In this document: one piece after another, positions 28,515-36,171 of the stretch
Layout: each line of letters begins with the position of its first letter
How positions within the stretch are numbered: the first letter of the stretch is position 1
DNA from: a virus
Reading direction: 5' to 3' (one strand)
Length of the DNA: 41,629 bases
Virus record (IMG/VR): IMGVR_UViG_3300032829_000020
Coordinates: 1 to 41,629 of that record
Made by a program: the position numbers and the translations under genes
The notes under the pieces: generated by a model
The model's database searches: none
What the model was told of the DNA's origin: nothing
Seen by the model: only the letters and a program-made list of their open reading frames with translations

Positions 28515-28694
28515 TTAGACGAGCCGACGCGCCCGGCGCCGTCCGCGCCGCCGCACACCGCGCCCTACCGCGCGGGCTGCGTGGTGGTGCGTGCTGTGGT
28601 GCACAGCGATCGCGATGTGGGTGTGTCCTGCGTGGTGCCGGTGTCCGGTGGTGCCCACGCGGCGGCGCCTGCCGCCCATTCGCCTACGTGCCAT
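28515..28694 (-). CDS. His/Arg-rich basic mini-protein (59 aa)
   Basis: The protein begins MARRRMGGRRRRVGTTGHRH, has a His-rich middle (HHAGHTHIAIAVHH) and ends RRRGRRRARRLV. A very good AGGGAGG ribosome site lies six bases before ATG 28694. It is the first in transcription order of the MARRR-type mini-genes. His-rich plus Arg-rich composition suggests binding to metal and nucleic acid, without a recognised family. Confidence 0.65.
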   Translation of the reverse strand: MARRRMGGRRRRVGTTGHRHHAGHTHIAIAVHHSTHHHAARAVGRGVRRRGRRRARRLV

Positions 28695-28778
28695 GATCAG
28701 CCTCCCTTTCTAGGGGCTCCAGCCTCGACTTTCTGGTTGTTGGGGCTGGCGGCAGCCTAGCGCGGCGGCGTGCAAGCC

Positions 28779-29525
28779 CTAGGCGGCGTCGAGGGCGTCG
28801 ATGTCGGCGCGCAGCACAGACACGTCGATGTAGAGGGGTGCGACGGTGTCCTCGTGCAGGATGACGGCCCAGCGTTCCTCGACGCACAGATCCGACCAGT
28901 CCAGCGTCGCGGGCTGGTCCTCCGCCCATGTGACGTAGTCGTTGAATCGGTGCCCGTCGGCTTTGACCTGCAGGACGCAGTGCCCCAGGGCGGGATCGGG
29001 CTGCTGCCCGTCGGCCACGGTCCACGGCTGCCCGGCCGCGAACAGGTCCTGCGCGTCGGGTGTCAGGTTCACGCCGACGTAGAGTCCGTGGAAGGCCTGA
29101 AGGGCGGCGTCGGACGTGTCGGGGTGCACGGGGGCGAACGCCGCAATTTTGCCTGTCTGGTACCAGTTCAGCAGCAGCTGCGCGAGGACGGCGCCCTGGT
29201 CAATGCCGTCGTCGTATTGGAGGTATTCGGCGACGAGCTGGTTGGGGGTTTCGGTGGGCGGGTGTTCGTGGCCCCATGCGGCGACGGCCATCTGGTAGTG
29301 GATCCGCGCCGCGAAGGAGCAGTCCCCGACGCCGTCTGGGCGCAGCGTGCAGTCGGGGTCGGGGCCGTTGCCGTACATGCCCCAGTCGGTGATGCCGCCG
29401 GACACGTCTATCGGGTAGGCCGGTGCCGGTAGGGCACCGTATTCGTGGACCCATTTGATCGCGAACCTCTGCTCCGGCGGCAGTGCCGGGCGTCGCCCCA
29501 GTTTGCCAGCCACCCGTGTGGTCAC
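28779..29525 (-). CDS. C39-like cysteine peptidase (lysis- or wall-associated)
   Basis: The 248-residue protein contains a CTLRPDGVGDCSFAARIHYQ segment, with a Cys in a GDC setting at the start of a helix as in papain/C39 peptidases. Later GHCVLQVKADGHRFNDYVTW could supply the catalytic His and a polar partner. Proteins of this type are widespread in mycobacteriophages, often beside lysis genes. No signal peptide is visible. The GTG start 29525 overlaps the membrane-gene stop as GTGA, so both are probably made together. The substrate (peptidoglycan stem or a phage protein) is unknown. Confidence 0.6.
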   Translation of the reverse strand: MTTRVAGKLGRRPALPPEQRFAIKWVHEYGALPAPAYPIDVSGGITDWGMYGNGPDPDCTLRPDGVGDCSFAARIHYQMAVAAWGHEHPPTETPNQLVAEYLQYDDGIDQGAVLAQLLLNWYQTGKIAAFAPVHPDTSDAALQAFHGLYVGVNLTPDAQDLFAAGQPWTVADGQQPDPALGHCVLQVKADGHRFNDYVTWAEDQPATLDWSDLCVEERWAVILHEDTVAPLYIDVSVLRADIDALDAA

Positions 29526-29932
29526 GGCTTCTCCTCCTCTATCTGCATGTCTTCGGTGTCCAGCGCCGAGGCTACGCCGACGAGGTGGCTGGCCGACAGC
29601 GCGACCGGCACGACAGCCCACCACGGCCATCCGATGAGCGCAACAGGCAGGTAGGCCGCGGCGAGGCAGATCCAGAACCCGACGCACCACGGGCAGCCGA
29701 CGAAGTAGACCGCCTTATTCCAGCGGGCGGTGGCGCGTTCGAGCCGTTCGGCGTGGTGGTGGCGGCCGTGGCTCAGTGCCTCGTCGCGCCCGGTTTTGGC
29801 GGCGGCGGCACGGTGCGCCATCCACACCCGGGCGGGGTCGAGAATGACGTCGCTGTTTATCAGCCGTGTCACGCGTGAGCATGATAGGACGTAGACGGCC
29901 AGGATGAGCAGGGTCTGTCCCACGGGGGGCAC
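29522..29932 (-). CDS. DUF1360-like membrane protein
   Basis: The 136-residue protein starts at GTG 29932, seven bases after a GGAGG ribosome site. It has an N-terminal membrane helix (LLILAVYVLSCSRVTRLI), a charged His/Arg-rich middle, and a hydrophobic Trp-rich second part (CPWCVGFWICLAAAYLPVAL, WWAVVPVALSASHLVG). The arrangement R-T-R-L..D and CPWCxGFW is typical of DUF1360 membrane proteins found in many actinophages near lysis genes. The function is unknown, possibly holin-like. Confidence 0.7.
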   Translation of the reverse strand: MPPVGQTLLILAVYVLSCSRVTRLINSDVILDPARVWMAHRAAAAKTGRDEALSHGRHHHAERLERATARWNKAVYFVGCPWCVGFWICLAAAYLPVALIGWPWWAVVPVALSASHLVGVASALDTEDMQIEEEKP

Positions 29933-29949
29933 GATAACACCTCCACGAT

Positions 29950-29955
29950 TATCAT
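29950..29955 (+). promoter_or_regulatory. Candidate -10 (TATCAT) for leaderless RusA transcript
   Basis: TATCAT is followed by six bases and then the GTG at 29962, the spacing expected for a leaderless mycobacterial transcript. No Shine-Dalgarno precedes that GTG. The divergent minus-strand gene starts only 29 bases away, so this short gap is probably a bidirectional control region. Confidence 0.45.
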
Positions 29956-29961
29956 TGGGTT

Positions 29962-30498
29962 GTGACCGAGGTCAGGTTCATGGGCCCGCCGATTCGGTTC
30001 ACCGTGCCCGGGAAGGCGCAGCCGCAGGGGAGTAAGCGGTCGTTCGTCGTCACCGACCGTTTCAGGCAGCCGGTGCGTGACCGCAACGGCCGTGTCGTGG
30101 TCAACCTGGTGGAGGACAACCCGCAGGTGGGGCCGTGGCGGCAGCGGGTCGCCCTGGCCGCCCGGGTGGCGATGCGGGGGCGGCCGCTGCTGACCGGCGC
30201 GGTGAGCGTGCACCTGGACGTCGTGTTGCCGCGGCCCAAGTCGACGCCGCGGCGCACCCCGCAGGCGGTGAAGCGTCCCGACGCCGACAAGCTCGCACGC
30301 GCAATTTTTGACGCGATCACCGGCCCGGTTATCGCCGACGACTCGCAGGTGGTGCATTGGGGCGGCACGAAACGTCTCGCCGAGGCTGGCGAGGAGTTCG
30401 CGGTCCACGTGACGGTCCGGCCGGTCCTGGTGGCTGCGAGCGCCGCCGACATCGACGCGGATGTCTCCGGGCCGCTGTCGCTGTTCGCTACCTCCTAG
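29962..30498 (+). CDS. rusA: RusA-like Holliday junction resolvase
   Basis: The 178-residue protein begins (M)TEVRFMGPPIRFTVPGKAQP. It has the family core KRPDADKLARAIFDAITGPV then IADDSQVVHW: acidic residues of PDADKL and DDSQV correspond to the metal-binding catalytic Asp set of RusA. These dimeric nucleases cut four-way junctions during phage recombination and before packaging. It is on the plus strand, opposite to the late operon. A second possible start is ATG 29980 (MGPPIRFTVPGK). The C-terminal ~25 residues extend beyond the usual core. Confidence 0.85.
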   Translation: MTEVRFMGPPIRFTVPGKAQPQGSKRSFVVTDRFRQPVRDRNGRVVVNLVEDNPQVGPWRQRVALAARVAMRGRPLLTGAVSVHLDVVLPRPKSTPRRTPQAVKRPDADKLARAIFDAITGPVIADDSQVVHWGGTKRLAEAGEEFAVHVTVRPVLVAASAADIDADVSGPLSLFATS

Positions 30499-30805
30499 AG
30501 CACACCGGCCAGGCGCCCGGGCCTTGGGTGGCCATGATCCGGTCGGCGACGATGGTCTGCTGCGCGGGTGTGGCCAGGTCGGCGCGGGCGGCGAACTGCA
30601 GGCCGCCGGCCCCCACCCATGTGCTCTGCTGGATCTGGTACATGCCGTAGAAGCCGTTGCCGGTGTTGGTGGCCGGGTTGCCGCCCGATTCGCATTGGGC
30701 GATCGAGCCCCAGTCGCGTGGCAGCGGCTGCGCCTGGGCGGGGGTTGCGGATACACTGATCGCGGCGAGCAGGGCAGCACCGATTACATATGATTTGGCA
30801 GTCAT
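30488..30805 (-). CDS. Secreted Rpf-like lysozyme/transglycosylase
   Basis: The 105-residue protein has a Sec signal peptide (SYVIGAALLAAISVSATPAQ then AQ). A compact resuscitation-promoting-factor domain follows: DWGSIAQCESGGNPATNTGN, GFYGMYQIQQSTWVGAGG, then IMATQGPGAWPVCS. The Glu in CESGG is the catalytic residue of Rpf/lysozyme-like folds, and the two Cys form the typical disulphide. Rpf proteins cleave peptidoglycan glycan strands in actinobacteria, so this is a phage-borne wall hydrolase and a possible lysis or superinfection factor. It overlaps the convergent rusA-like gene by 11 bases. Confidence 0.85.
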   Translation of the reverse strand: MTAKSYVIGAALLAAISVSATPAQAQPLPRDWGSIAQCESGGNPATNTGNGFYGMYQIQQSTWVGAGGLQFAARADLATPAQQTIVADRIMATQGPGAWPVCSRR

Positions 30806-30875
30806 GGCGGGTTACCCTACTCGCCACCCCATGCGGTGTAGGGGTTCTCGACACCCGAATTCAGCGTATTCTCAT

Positions 30876-30888
30876 CGTTATCTTAACG
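30876..30888. promoter_or_regulatory. Perfect inverted repeat CGTTA-TCT-TAACG, possible operator
   Basis: A 13-base palindrome with 5-base arms sits in the AT-richer gap between the Rpf-like gene and a small membrane gene, about 70 bases upstream of the Rpf start. It could be an operator or part of a promoter for the Rpf gene. I see only this one copy with the TCT spacer, so no regulator can be named. Confidence 0.25.
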
Positions 30889-30899
30889 CGATGGCGCTG

Positions 30900-31007
30900 T
30901 TACCTGGGGTGATGGGTCTCGTCTCTTAGGACCTCCCAGGTCTCGACCGCGAAAACGGTCAGCAGGATAGCGGCCACGACCAGCAGCACGGTCAGGGGGA
31001 TGTCCAT
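30900..31007 (-). CDS. Tiny single-TM membrane protein (35 aa)
   Basis: The protein begins MDIPLTVLLVVAAILLTVFA and ends in a charged tail (LRDETHHPR). A GGGAGG ribosome site lies several bases before ATG 31007. One N-terminal membrane helix with a short polar tail, next to an Rpf lysozyme, is compatible with a small holin or holin-regulator. No family is recognised. Confidence 0.6.
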   Translation of the reverse strand: MDIPLTVLLVVAAILLTVFAVETWEVLRDETHHPR

Positions 31008-31067
31008 CGGCGCCTCCCACCCTTCGGATGCATTATTATGCGCTGGGACCACGCAGAGGAGCCCGCG

Positions 31068-31247
31068 ATGCAGTCAGTGCCGGGTCTGACGACCGTGCAG
31101 GTCATTTTCGGGTCGCTTGCCCTTGGGTGGCTCACGCAGATCGTGCCCGACATGACGGGCCTGCCCCCGGCGTTTCAGCAGGAGGCCGAGACGGTGCTCA
31201 AGGACTTGGCGCTCGTTTTCGCCGGGCACCCGCCTGGCTCGTTCTAG
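31068..31247 (+). CDS. Small plus-strand protein (59 aa)
   Basis: The protein begins MQSVPGLTTVQVIFGSLALG then WLTQIVPDMTGLPPAF, a hydrophobic first half that may be membrane-associated, with an acidic helix after it. ATG 31068 is preceded at six bases by GAGGAG, a good ribosome site. It is divergent from the small membrane gene at 31007 and its end overlaps the convergent glycosyltransferase gene by 50 bases. The function is unknown; lysis accessory is possible from the neighbourhood. Confidence 0.5.
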   Translation: MQSVPGLTTVQVIFGSLALGWLTQIVPDMTGLPPAFQQEAETVLKDLALVFAGHPPGSF

Positions 31248-32814
31248 CCGGCCGCAGGTACTCCATCGACAGCGGGGCGGGTTGGGCGTACTCGGCGACG
31301 AGCTGGCGCATGAACCCCGGCTCGCCCGTGGCCGCCGCGTAGCGCTGCGCCAGCCGCGAGTTGGCCAGGCCCGCCGCCTGGCCCTGCCATGTCCGCGTTT
31401 TCCAGTCCTTGCCGGGCCGCAGGTGCCACAGGTGGCAGATGTCCGCGTCGACGACCTCGTGCAGGCCGTACAGGGTGTCGAGCGAGCGCAGGAAGCTGAT
31501 GTCCTCCCCGCCCCATCCGGCCATGCGGGGGTCCATGCCCCCGGCGGTGAAGAAGGCCTCGGTGGGCATGATCATGCACATGGCGCCGTAGAGGTAGCCG
31601 TGGGCGACGGTGTTGCGGCTGTCGGGTTCCAGCCACGCGCCGTTGGGCGGTGAGGGCATCGCGTACGGCCGGGTCGGGTCGGTTTCGAGCAGTGTCTCGG
31701 TGTAGTCGCGGGACAGGCGGTACAGGCGGCGATAGGGGACGTGCCACAGCCTGCGCCCGGCGGTGGTGGCGGCGATGATGTCGGCGGCGCAGCGTCGGAT
31801 GACTTTTGCGTCGGGGTAGGCGTCGGCGTCCAGGATGCACAGCACTTTGCCGCGGGCGCGGCCGGCGGCCTCGTTGACGGCGCGGCACTTGCTGTAGGGC
31901 AGAGTGGGGCAGTGGCCGATGAGGATTTCGGCGTCGGGTAGCTGCGCGTGCCAGTGGCGGGCTAGCCACGCCCAGACGCGGGCGCGGTGCTCGCTGTCGG
32001 TGTGGTCGTGGTGGAACGGGACGAGCAGGCTCAGCAGGGGACGTCGCCCGCGGGTTCGGGGCGGCACGTCGGGCGGGGGGGTGATGTCGATGCGGGGGAC
32101 GGGGGTGTTCGTCGCCTCGGCCAGGGCGTCGCGCAGCCGGTTCTTGACGGCCTCGACGACGGTGTAGGGGGCGCGCCAGAACTCTCCCCAGTGCGGGTGG
32201 GTGTCGTAGATCGAGGCGTAGTCGCGGTACTTGAAGTCGCCGCCCTCGTAGGGTTTGCCGGCGTCGGGGAACAGCTCGGCCCGCCGCGGGATGCCGAAGC
32301 TGTCGGCGACGATCAGGCCGTGCAGGCTGGAGGACACGACGCGTTTGCAGGCGCCGATGTCGCGGATCACGTCGCCGGGCGCCCGGCGCGGGTCGATCAG
32401 CAGCCCGTAGGGGAACCGGGACGCGAGGCTGTCGTCGGACCAGTGGGGCACCACGCCGAGGTCGTGTTTGGCGACGATCTGCGGCGCCCAGCGCGACACG
32501 AGCAGGCCGGGGTCGCCCAGGACGGGCTGTTTGGGTAGGCCGCGGGTGCGGGCGGCGGTCAGTTTGCCGCGCAGCGCCACCACCCGCGCCAGCGACAGGT
32601 CCGCCGTGGACGTTTCGCGCAGCAGGCCGGCGCCGCAGACGGTGCCGACCCAGCCGGGGTGCAGGTGTTCGAGCACCGACCCGCAGATGACCAGGTTCGC
32701 GTCGCGGGGCTCGGCGGCGTCGTAGGCGACGTTCAGGCGGGCCATGATCCATGCGGAGAGTTCGTCGCCGAAGTTGCGGACACGCCGCCAGTGGTAGAGC
32801 TTCGGGGCGGCCAC
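31198..32814 (-). CDS. Polysaccharide pyruvyltransferase-like / GT-A glycosyltransferase fusion
   Basis: The protein has 538 residues. The first ~230 resemble the polysaccharide pyruvyltransferase family: RVRNFGDELSAWIM near the start, ALRGKLTAARTRGL, LGDPGLLVS and a VVSSSLHGLIVADSFGIP motif. The last ~290 are a GT-A transferase: LLSLLVPFHHDH, a DxD site in VLCILDADAYPDAK and the MAGWGGEDISFLRSLDT motif. The fusion could add a sugar and cap it with a ketal-linked pyruvate. The GTG start at 32814 follows a GAGGA ribosome site. It lies directly after terminase in the late operon. Confidence 0.8.
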   Translation of the reverse strand: MAAPKLYHWRRVRNFGDELSAWIMARLNVAYDAAEPRDANLVICGSVLEHLHPGWVGTVCGAGLLRETSTADLSLARVVALRGKLTAARTRGLPKQPVLGDPGLLVSRWAPQIVAKHDLGVVPHWSDDSLASRFPYGLLIDPRRAPGDVIRDIGACKRVVSSSLHGLIVADSFGIPRRAELFPDAGKPYEGGDFKYRDYASIYDTHPHWGEFWRAPYTVVEAVKNRLRDALAEATNTPVPRIDITPPPDVPPRTRGRRPLLSLLVPFHHDHTDSEHRARVWAWLARHWHAQLPDAEILIGHCPTLPYSKCRAVNEAAGRARGKVLCILDADAYPDAKVIRRCAADIIAATTAGRRLWHVPYRRLYRLSRDYTETLLETDPTRPYAMPSPPNGAWLEPDSRNTVAHGYLYGAMCMIMPTEAFFTAGGMDPRMAGWGGEDISFLRSLDTLYGLHEVVDADICHLWHLRPGKDWKTRTWQGQAAGLANSRLAQRYAAATGEPGFMRQLVAEYAQPAPLSMEYLRPARTSQAGARRKRAPSP

Positions 32815-32883
32815 GTGCTGTCCTCGTGACGGTGTGGATTCGCCCGCAAATCTAACGGGGGACGGTGCAGCCGTTAACGCCCT

Positions 32884-34569
32884 TTACCGGCGTCCAAGTC
32901 GGCGGGCCAGATGCGTCTGCACCGCGGCGGGCGTCTTGAATCTCGACACGGGGTCGGGGCGGGTGTTGATCGGGGTGGCTATCGTCATCCGGGCCCCTCC
33001 GGACAGTTTGTCGAGCCGGTCGTGGGCGATGACCGCGGCGGCGACCCTGTCTGGGCAGTGCTGCCCGGCGAACCAGTCGGCGGCCTGGTCCTCGAACACG
33101 GCCAGCTTGTGTTCGACGGTGCGGGCGCGCCGTGTCTCGAACGCCTGACGCAGGACGGCGCTGCGCCCGACCGCGTCGACGCGGGCCGGGCCGCGCCACT
33201 TGTGGATCGTGAACGGCGGCAACTCGCCCAGCGCCTTGCGCTCGATGTCGGTGAGGTCGGCGCCGCTGCGGTGCTTGGCGGCGGCGTCGGCGTGGATGGC
33301 ACGGTAGGCGTGTTCGAGGACCTGCTTGTAGGTGGTGGCGATGCTGTAGGCCTCGAACGAGATCTCGCGGGCCCCGACCGTTAACGCCAGGGTGACGGCG
33401 CGCCGCCCCCACTGGTCGCTGGTGAACTTCCCCGACCAGTCCTCGGTGAGGATTATGCGCCCGTCCTGGTCGAGGGCGGCGGCGATGATGCCGGTCTCGT
33501 CGTCGCGGCCCGTGTCTGCGGGGTCGACCCCGACGATGACGGCCACCGGGTCGGCGGGGGCTATGACCGCGCGGGGCTCGAACCACGCCCGCAGGAACAG
33601 GCCGCCGGCCGGGTTTCTGGGGACCCCCTGGAACATGCTGTACCACGTCCTCTCCCCGACCTCGCGGCGGATGGCCTCGAAGGATTCTTTGGTGAAGCCG
33701 CGCGCGGATTCCATCGCCTCCCCAGGCTGGCGGCCGAGCGCGTCGGGGATGCCACGTTCGGCGATGGCGGGGATGTTGATGTGTTTCCACGTCTTGAACC
33801 GGTCGTCCTGCAGGGCCTCCCCGGAGATGATCTGCCCGGCCAGGTCCTCGGGGTGCCAGCGGGTGCTGATGTGGATTATGGATGCGTCGGGTGATAGTCG
33901 GGTCAGCGCCACCGTGGAGAACCATTCGGAGATCTTGCGGCGGTGGTTGGCGGAGTCAGCCTCCATCTGGTTCTTGACCACGTCGTCGATGATCAACAGG
34001 TCGGCGGGCTTGCCTGTGAGGCTGGCGCCCCACCCGACGGCGACCATGCCGCCGCGGGCGCCCGCGATCTTCCAGGCGTTCACCCGGTTGGATCCCGAGG
34101 CCAGGCGGTAGCCGAGCTTGTCGGCGGCGGCGACGCCCGTGACGGGGTCGATGACGCCGGTGCCGTGCTGCTCGATCAGTTCGCGGCAGCGCCGGGACGA
34201 CTCCTCGGCCAGCGACGCCGCGTAGCAGGTGAGGATGATGCGGCAGTTGGCGTTGAGCATGAGGGCCCGCAGCGGCGCGTAGACGGCGCACAGCTGAGTC
34301 TTGCCCGACTGGGGGTGCATGTTGATGAGCAGGTTGTGGCGGGGGCGGCGCAGCACCGTCTCGATGTGCGTGGCGATGAGTTGCAGCGCCGGTGTGACGA
34401 CGTAGCGGGGGTCGATGACCTGGGCGAGGTTCGCGGCGTCGCGGTACGTCCCCGCCAGGATCTTGCGTTTCGCGCCCGCGGACAGGTATTCGAGCATCGC
34501 GTTGCGCGACTCGGGCGGCCACGCTGCTGTCAGGTTGGTGACGGCGTGCTGCTTCTCAGTGGTGCTCAT
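32884..34569 (-). CDS. terL: Terminase large subunit
   Basis: The protein has 561 residues. The packaging ATPase half carries Walker A MHPQSGKTQ (84-92), Walker B LLIIDDVV (191-198, catalytic acid in IDD) and a coupling motif ISTRWHPEDL. The nuclease half begins GVDPADTGRDDETG (347-360), the RNase H-like metal site, and has later acidic residues. TerL pumps DNA into the prohead through the portal and cuts the concatemer. No intein is present in this protein. The start ATG 34569 overlaps the kinase stop by 14 bases. No small terminase was recognised; the ParB-like gene upstream may stand in that position. Confidence 0.93.
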   Translation of the reverse strand: MSTTEKQHAVTNLTAAWPPESRNAMLEYLSAGAKRKILAGTYRDAANLAQVIDPRYVVTPALQLIATHIETVLRRPRHNLLINMHPQSGKTQLCAVYAPLRALMLNANCRIILTCYAASLAEESSRRCRELIEQHGTGVIDPVTGVAAADKLGYRLASGSNRVNAWKIAGARGGMVAVGWGASLTGKPADLLIIDDVVKNQMEADSANHRRKISEWFSTVALTRLSPDASIIHISTRWHPEDLAGQIISGEALQDDRFKTWKHINIPAIAERGIPDALGRQPGEAMESARGFTKESFEAIRREVGERTWYSMFQGVPRNPAGGLFLRAWFEPRAVIAPADPVAVIVGVDPADTGRDDETGIIAAALDQDGRIILTEDWSGKFTSDQWGRRAVTLALTVGAREISFEAYSIATTYKQVLEHAYRAIHADAAAKHRSGADLTDIERKALGELPPFTIHKWRGPARVDAVGRSAVLRQAFETRRARTVEHKLAVFEDQAADWFAGQHCPDRVAAAVIAHDRLDKLSGGARMTIATPINTRPDPVSRFKTPAAVQTHLARRLGRR

Positions 34570-35101
34570 CGGCGAGTAGTCCAGCCAGGATTGGTTGCAG
34601 GTCGTCGGGGTGTCCGCGCAGGACCGTGATCCGCTCGCGGCCGTCGAGCTTGTCGGCGAGGTTGCGGCTGGCGCTGATTCGGCCCCGCACCCAGGCCTCG
34701 TTTTGGAACCGGTTGTTGGCTTGGGAGCGCGCGACGCGCCACCCTTCGGCTTGGGGGTGGTCGAGCAGCGCCAACGTCACATCGTAGGTGGCGGTGGCGG
34801 CGAGCAGGAATCGTTGACACGCCAGGCGGGCGCCCTCAGCCAGGATCAGCGGGTAGGGCTTCGACTCCACCCATGGGACGGCGGTGTTGATGATTGTGGA
34901 GGCTAGGGCGTCGGTGCCGCCGAAGCTGGCGCGGCGGCGCCCTATCTCCGCGCCCACCGCCGCGCCGGTGCCCCGGTCGACGAGCACATCATGCGGAGGT
35001 TTGTCGCGGTAGCACGGCATCCGATCGTATCGGCTGGTCAGGGCCGCCATCAGGGTGGATTTGCCTGAGCCGGGCCCACCGGCGAGGTATATCAGACGCA
35101 T
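34556..35101 (-). CDS. P-loop kinase, probable DNA-base (hydroxymethylpyrimidine) kinase
   Basis: The protein has 181 residues from ATG 35101. Walker A is GGPGSGKST (residues 8-16). An ALASTIINTAV..ESKPYPLI strand-helix and LAEGARLACQRFLL follow, then an Arg-rich lid (RVARSQANNRFQ). This layout fits the small P-loop kinases predicted to phosphorylate 5-hydroxymethyl bases in phage DNA. Context supports it: a TET/JBP hydroxylase and an HhH amino-acid:DNA-transferase-like gene are in the same overlapping string. A nucleotide kinase is the alternative. Its start overlaps the previous stop by 10 bases and its stop overlaps terminase. Confidence 0.75.
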   Translation of the reverse strand: MRLIYLAGGPGSGKSTLMAALTSRYDRMPCYRDKPPHDVLVDRGTGAAVGAEIGRRRASFGGTDALASTIINTAVPWVESKPYPLILAEGARLACQRFLLAATATYDVTLALLDHPQAEGWRVARSQANNRFQNEAWVRGRISASRNLADKLDGRERITVLRGHPDDLQPILAGLLADEHH

Positions 35102-36171
35102 TGGCGGGCCTGCGCGATGTGGCGGCGCACGTCGACGTCGCAGAGCACGTCCACGACGAGGTGGATGCGGTCGACGGGCCCGCGGTTGGTGACGGCGTGG
35201 GGTTTGCGGGCGTCGAGGTAGTACCAGCGGCCCGCCTGTAGGTGGTGGTCGCGGCGGAGCCCGTCGAGGTCCCAGGTGTGCAGCAGGCAGTCCGGGTGGG
35301 TGAGAAGCGGGATGTGGAACCGGACAATCTGGCCGTCGCGGGTGCCGCTGTCGCGGTCGGTGATGTCGCTGTGACGCGCGAGCCGCGATCCCGCTTTCAT
35401 CTTCAGCAGCCGAACCCGCTCGGTGCGCCGCCACCACGGCACCGACTCCACGAACGCCGTCAACGACGGGGTTCGGCGGGCCAGGGTTGTCCATTGGGCG
35501 GTGCGAGTCAAATCGCTGCGGTGCTCGGCTTTCCACGGTTTGGGCATCTCGGAGGGTTTGACACCGCGGCTGGGGTCGTCAGGCCAGAACCCTTTGAGGC
35601 ATACCGCGCTCCAGCCGCCGTCGCTGTAGTAGGGGTAGTCGTCGTCCCATCCGGTGGCGGCGGCGGCTTCGGTGACGAACCCAAAGACGGTCGCTGGGTC
35701 GGTGTGGCCGACTTCGGTGACGGTGGCACGGTCCCAGGCTGCGTAGTGGGCTTGGTCGGTGGGCGGCCCCCAGCAGTGGATGATTTCGGCGGCTGCGGTG
35801 ATCCGAGTGCCCACGATGCGCCTGCCGAGGGTGGCGCATAGGGCGTTCAGCTGGCGGTCCTCGGCGTAGGTCATGATGTAGGCGTAGCGGTTCAGCTGCG
35901 GCAGCAGGTTGGGTGTGTGCGCGACTAGGGTGGCGATTCGCTGGCTGGCGGGGATCGCGAATTTCCTGCCGGTGAAGTCGGTGCGCACCGAGTCGCGACT
36001 TAAGACGCGGCTGATGACCACAGCGCGTTCGTCGCCGATTTGCTCGTCTGTTATCCACTCGGGGTGGGCGGCGAGTTCTTTGCCGGTCGGGTGGGCGAAC
36101 GCCCCAGCGTTGAACTGTTTGCAGTAGGCGCCCAGGAACCGGGCTGTCGCGGCGGGGTCTTCTACGGCCAT
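35092..36171 (-). CDS. Asp/Asn beta-hydroxylase-like 2OG oxygenase with uncertain N-terminal domain
   Basis: The protein has 359 residues from ATG 36171; an alternative upstream start would add 24 shadow-like residues. Residues ~255-345 match the aspartyl/asparaginyl hydroxylase cupin: RLARHSDITDRD (metal ligands His267 and Asp269), QIVRFHIPLLTHPDCL, LQAGRWYYLD, KPHAVTNRG (His325 ligand) and VDRIHLVVDV (Arg335 for 2-oxoglutarate). Residues ~95-135 (RYAYIMTYAEDRQLNALCAT) hint at an acetyltransferase-like fold, uncertain. It is located between the HhH transferase-like and kinase genes with overlaps on both sides, so it probably acts in the same DNA-modification pathway, perhaps hydroxylating the base adduct. 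Confidence 0.75.
   Translation of the reverse strand: MAVEDPAATARFLGAYCKQFNAGAFAHPTGKELAAHPEWITDEQIGDERAVVISRVLSRDSVRTDFTGRKFAIPASQRIATLVAHTPNLLPQLNRYAYIMTYAEDRQLNALCATLGRRIVGTRITAAAEIIHCWGPPTDQAHYAAWDRATVTEVGHTDPATVFGFVTEAAAATGWDDDYPYYSDGGWSAVCLKGFWPDDPSRGVKPSEMPKPWKAEHRSDLTRTAQWTTLARRTPSLTAFVESVPWWRRTERVRLLKMKAGSRLARHSDITDRDSGTRDGQIVRFHIPLLTHPDCLLHTWDLDGLRRDHHLQAGRWYYLDARKPHAVTNRGPVDRIHLVVDVLCDVDVRRHIAQARQCV

Noticed and set aside
28744-28757. GGCTG-GCGG-CAGCC hairpin as a terminator
   Set aside because: Only a five-base stem with no T-run in either direction; too weak to call.
13808-29884. Shared sequence TCACGCGTGAGCA near 13809 and 29870 (and a similar one near 24066) as a dispersed DNA repeat
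   Set aside because: It encodes CSRVTRL-type residues in two different coding contexts and is short; coincidence of codon choice is sufficient.
32884-34569. Intein in the terminase large subunit
   Set aside because: The ATPase and nuclease motifs are continuous and no Hint-type blocks are present.
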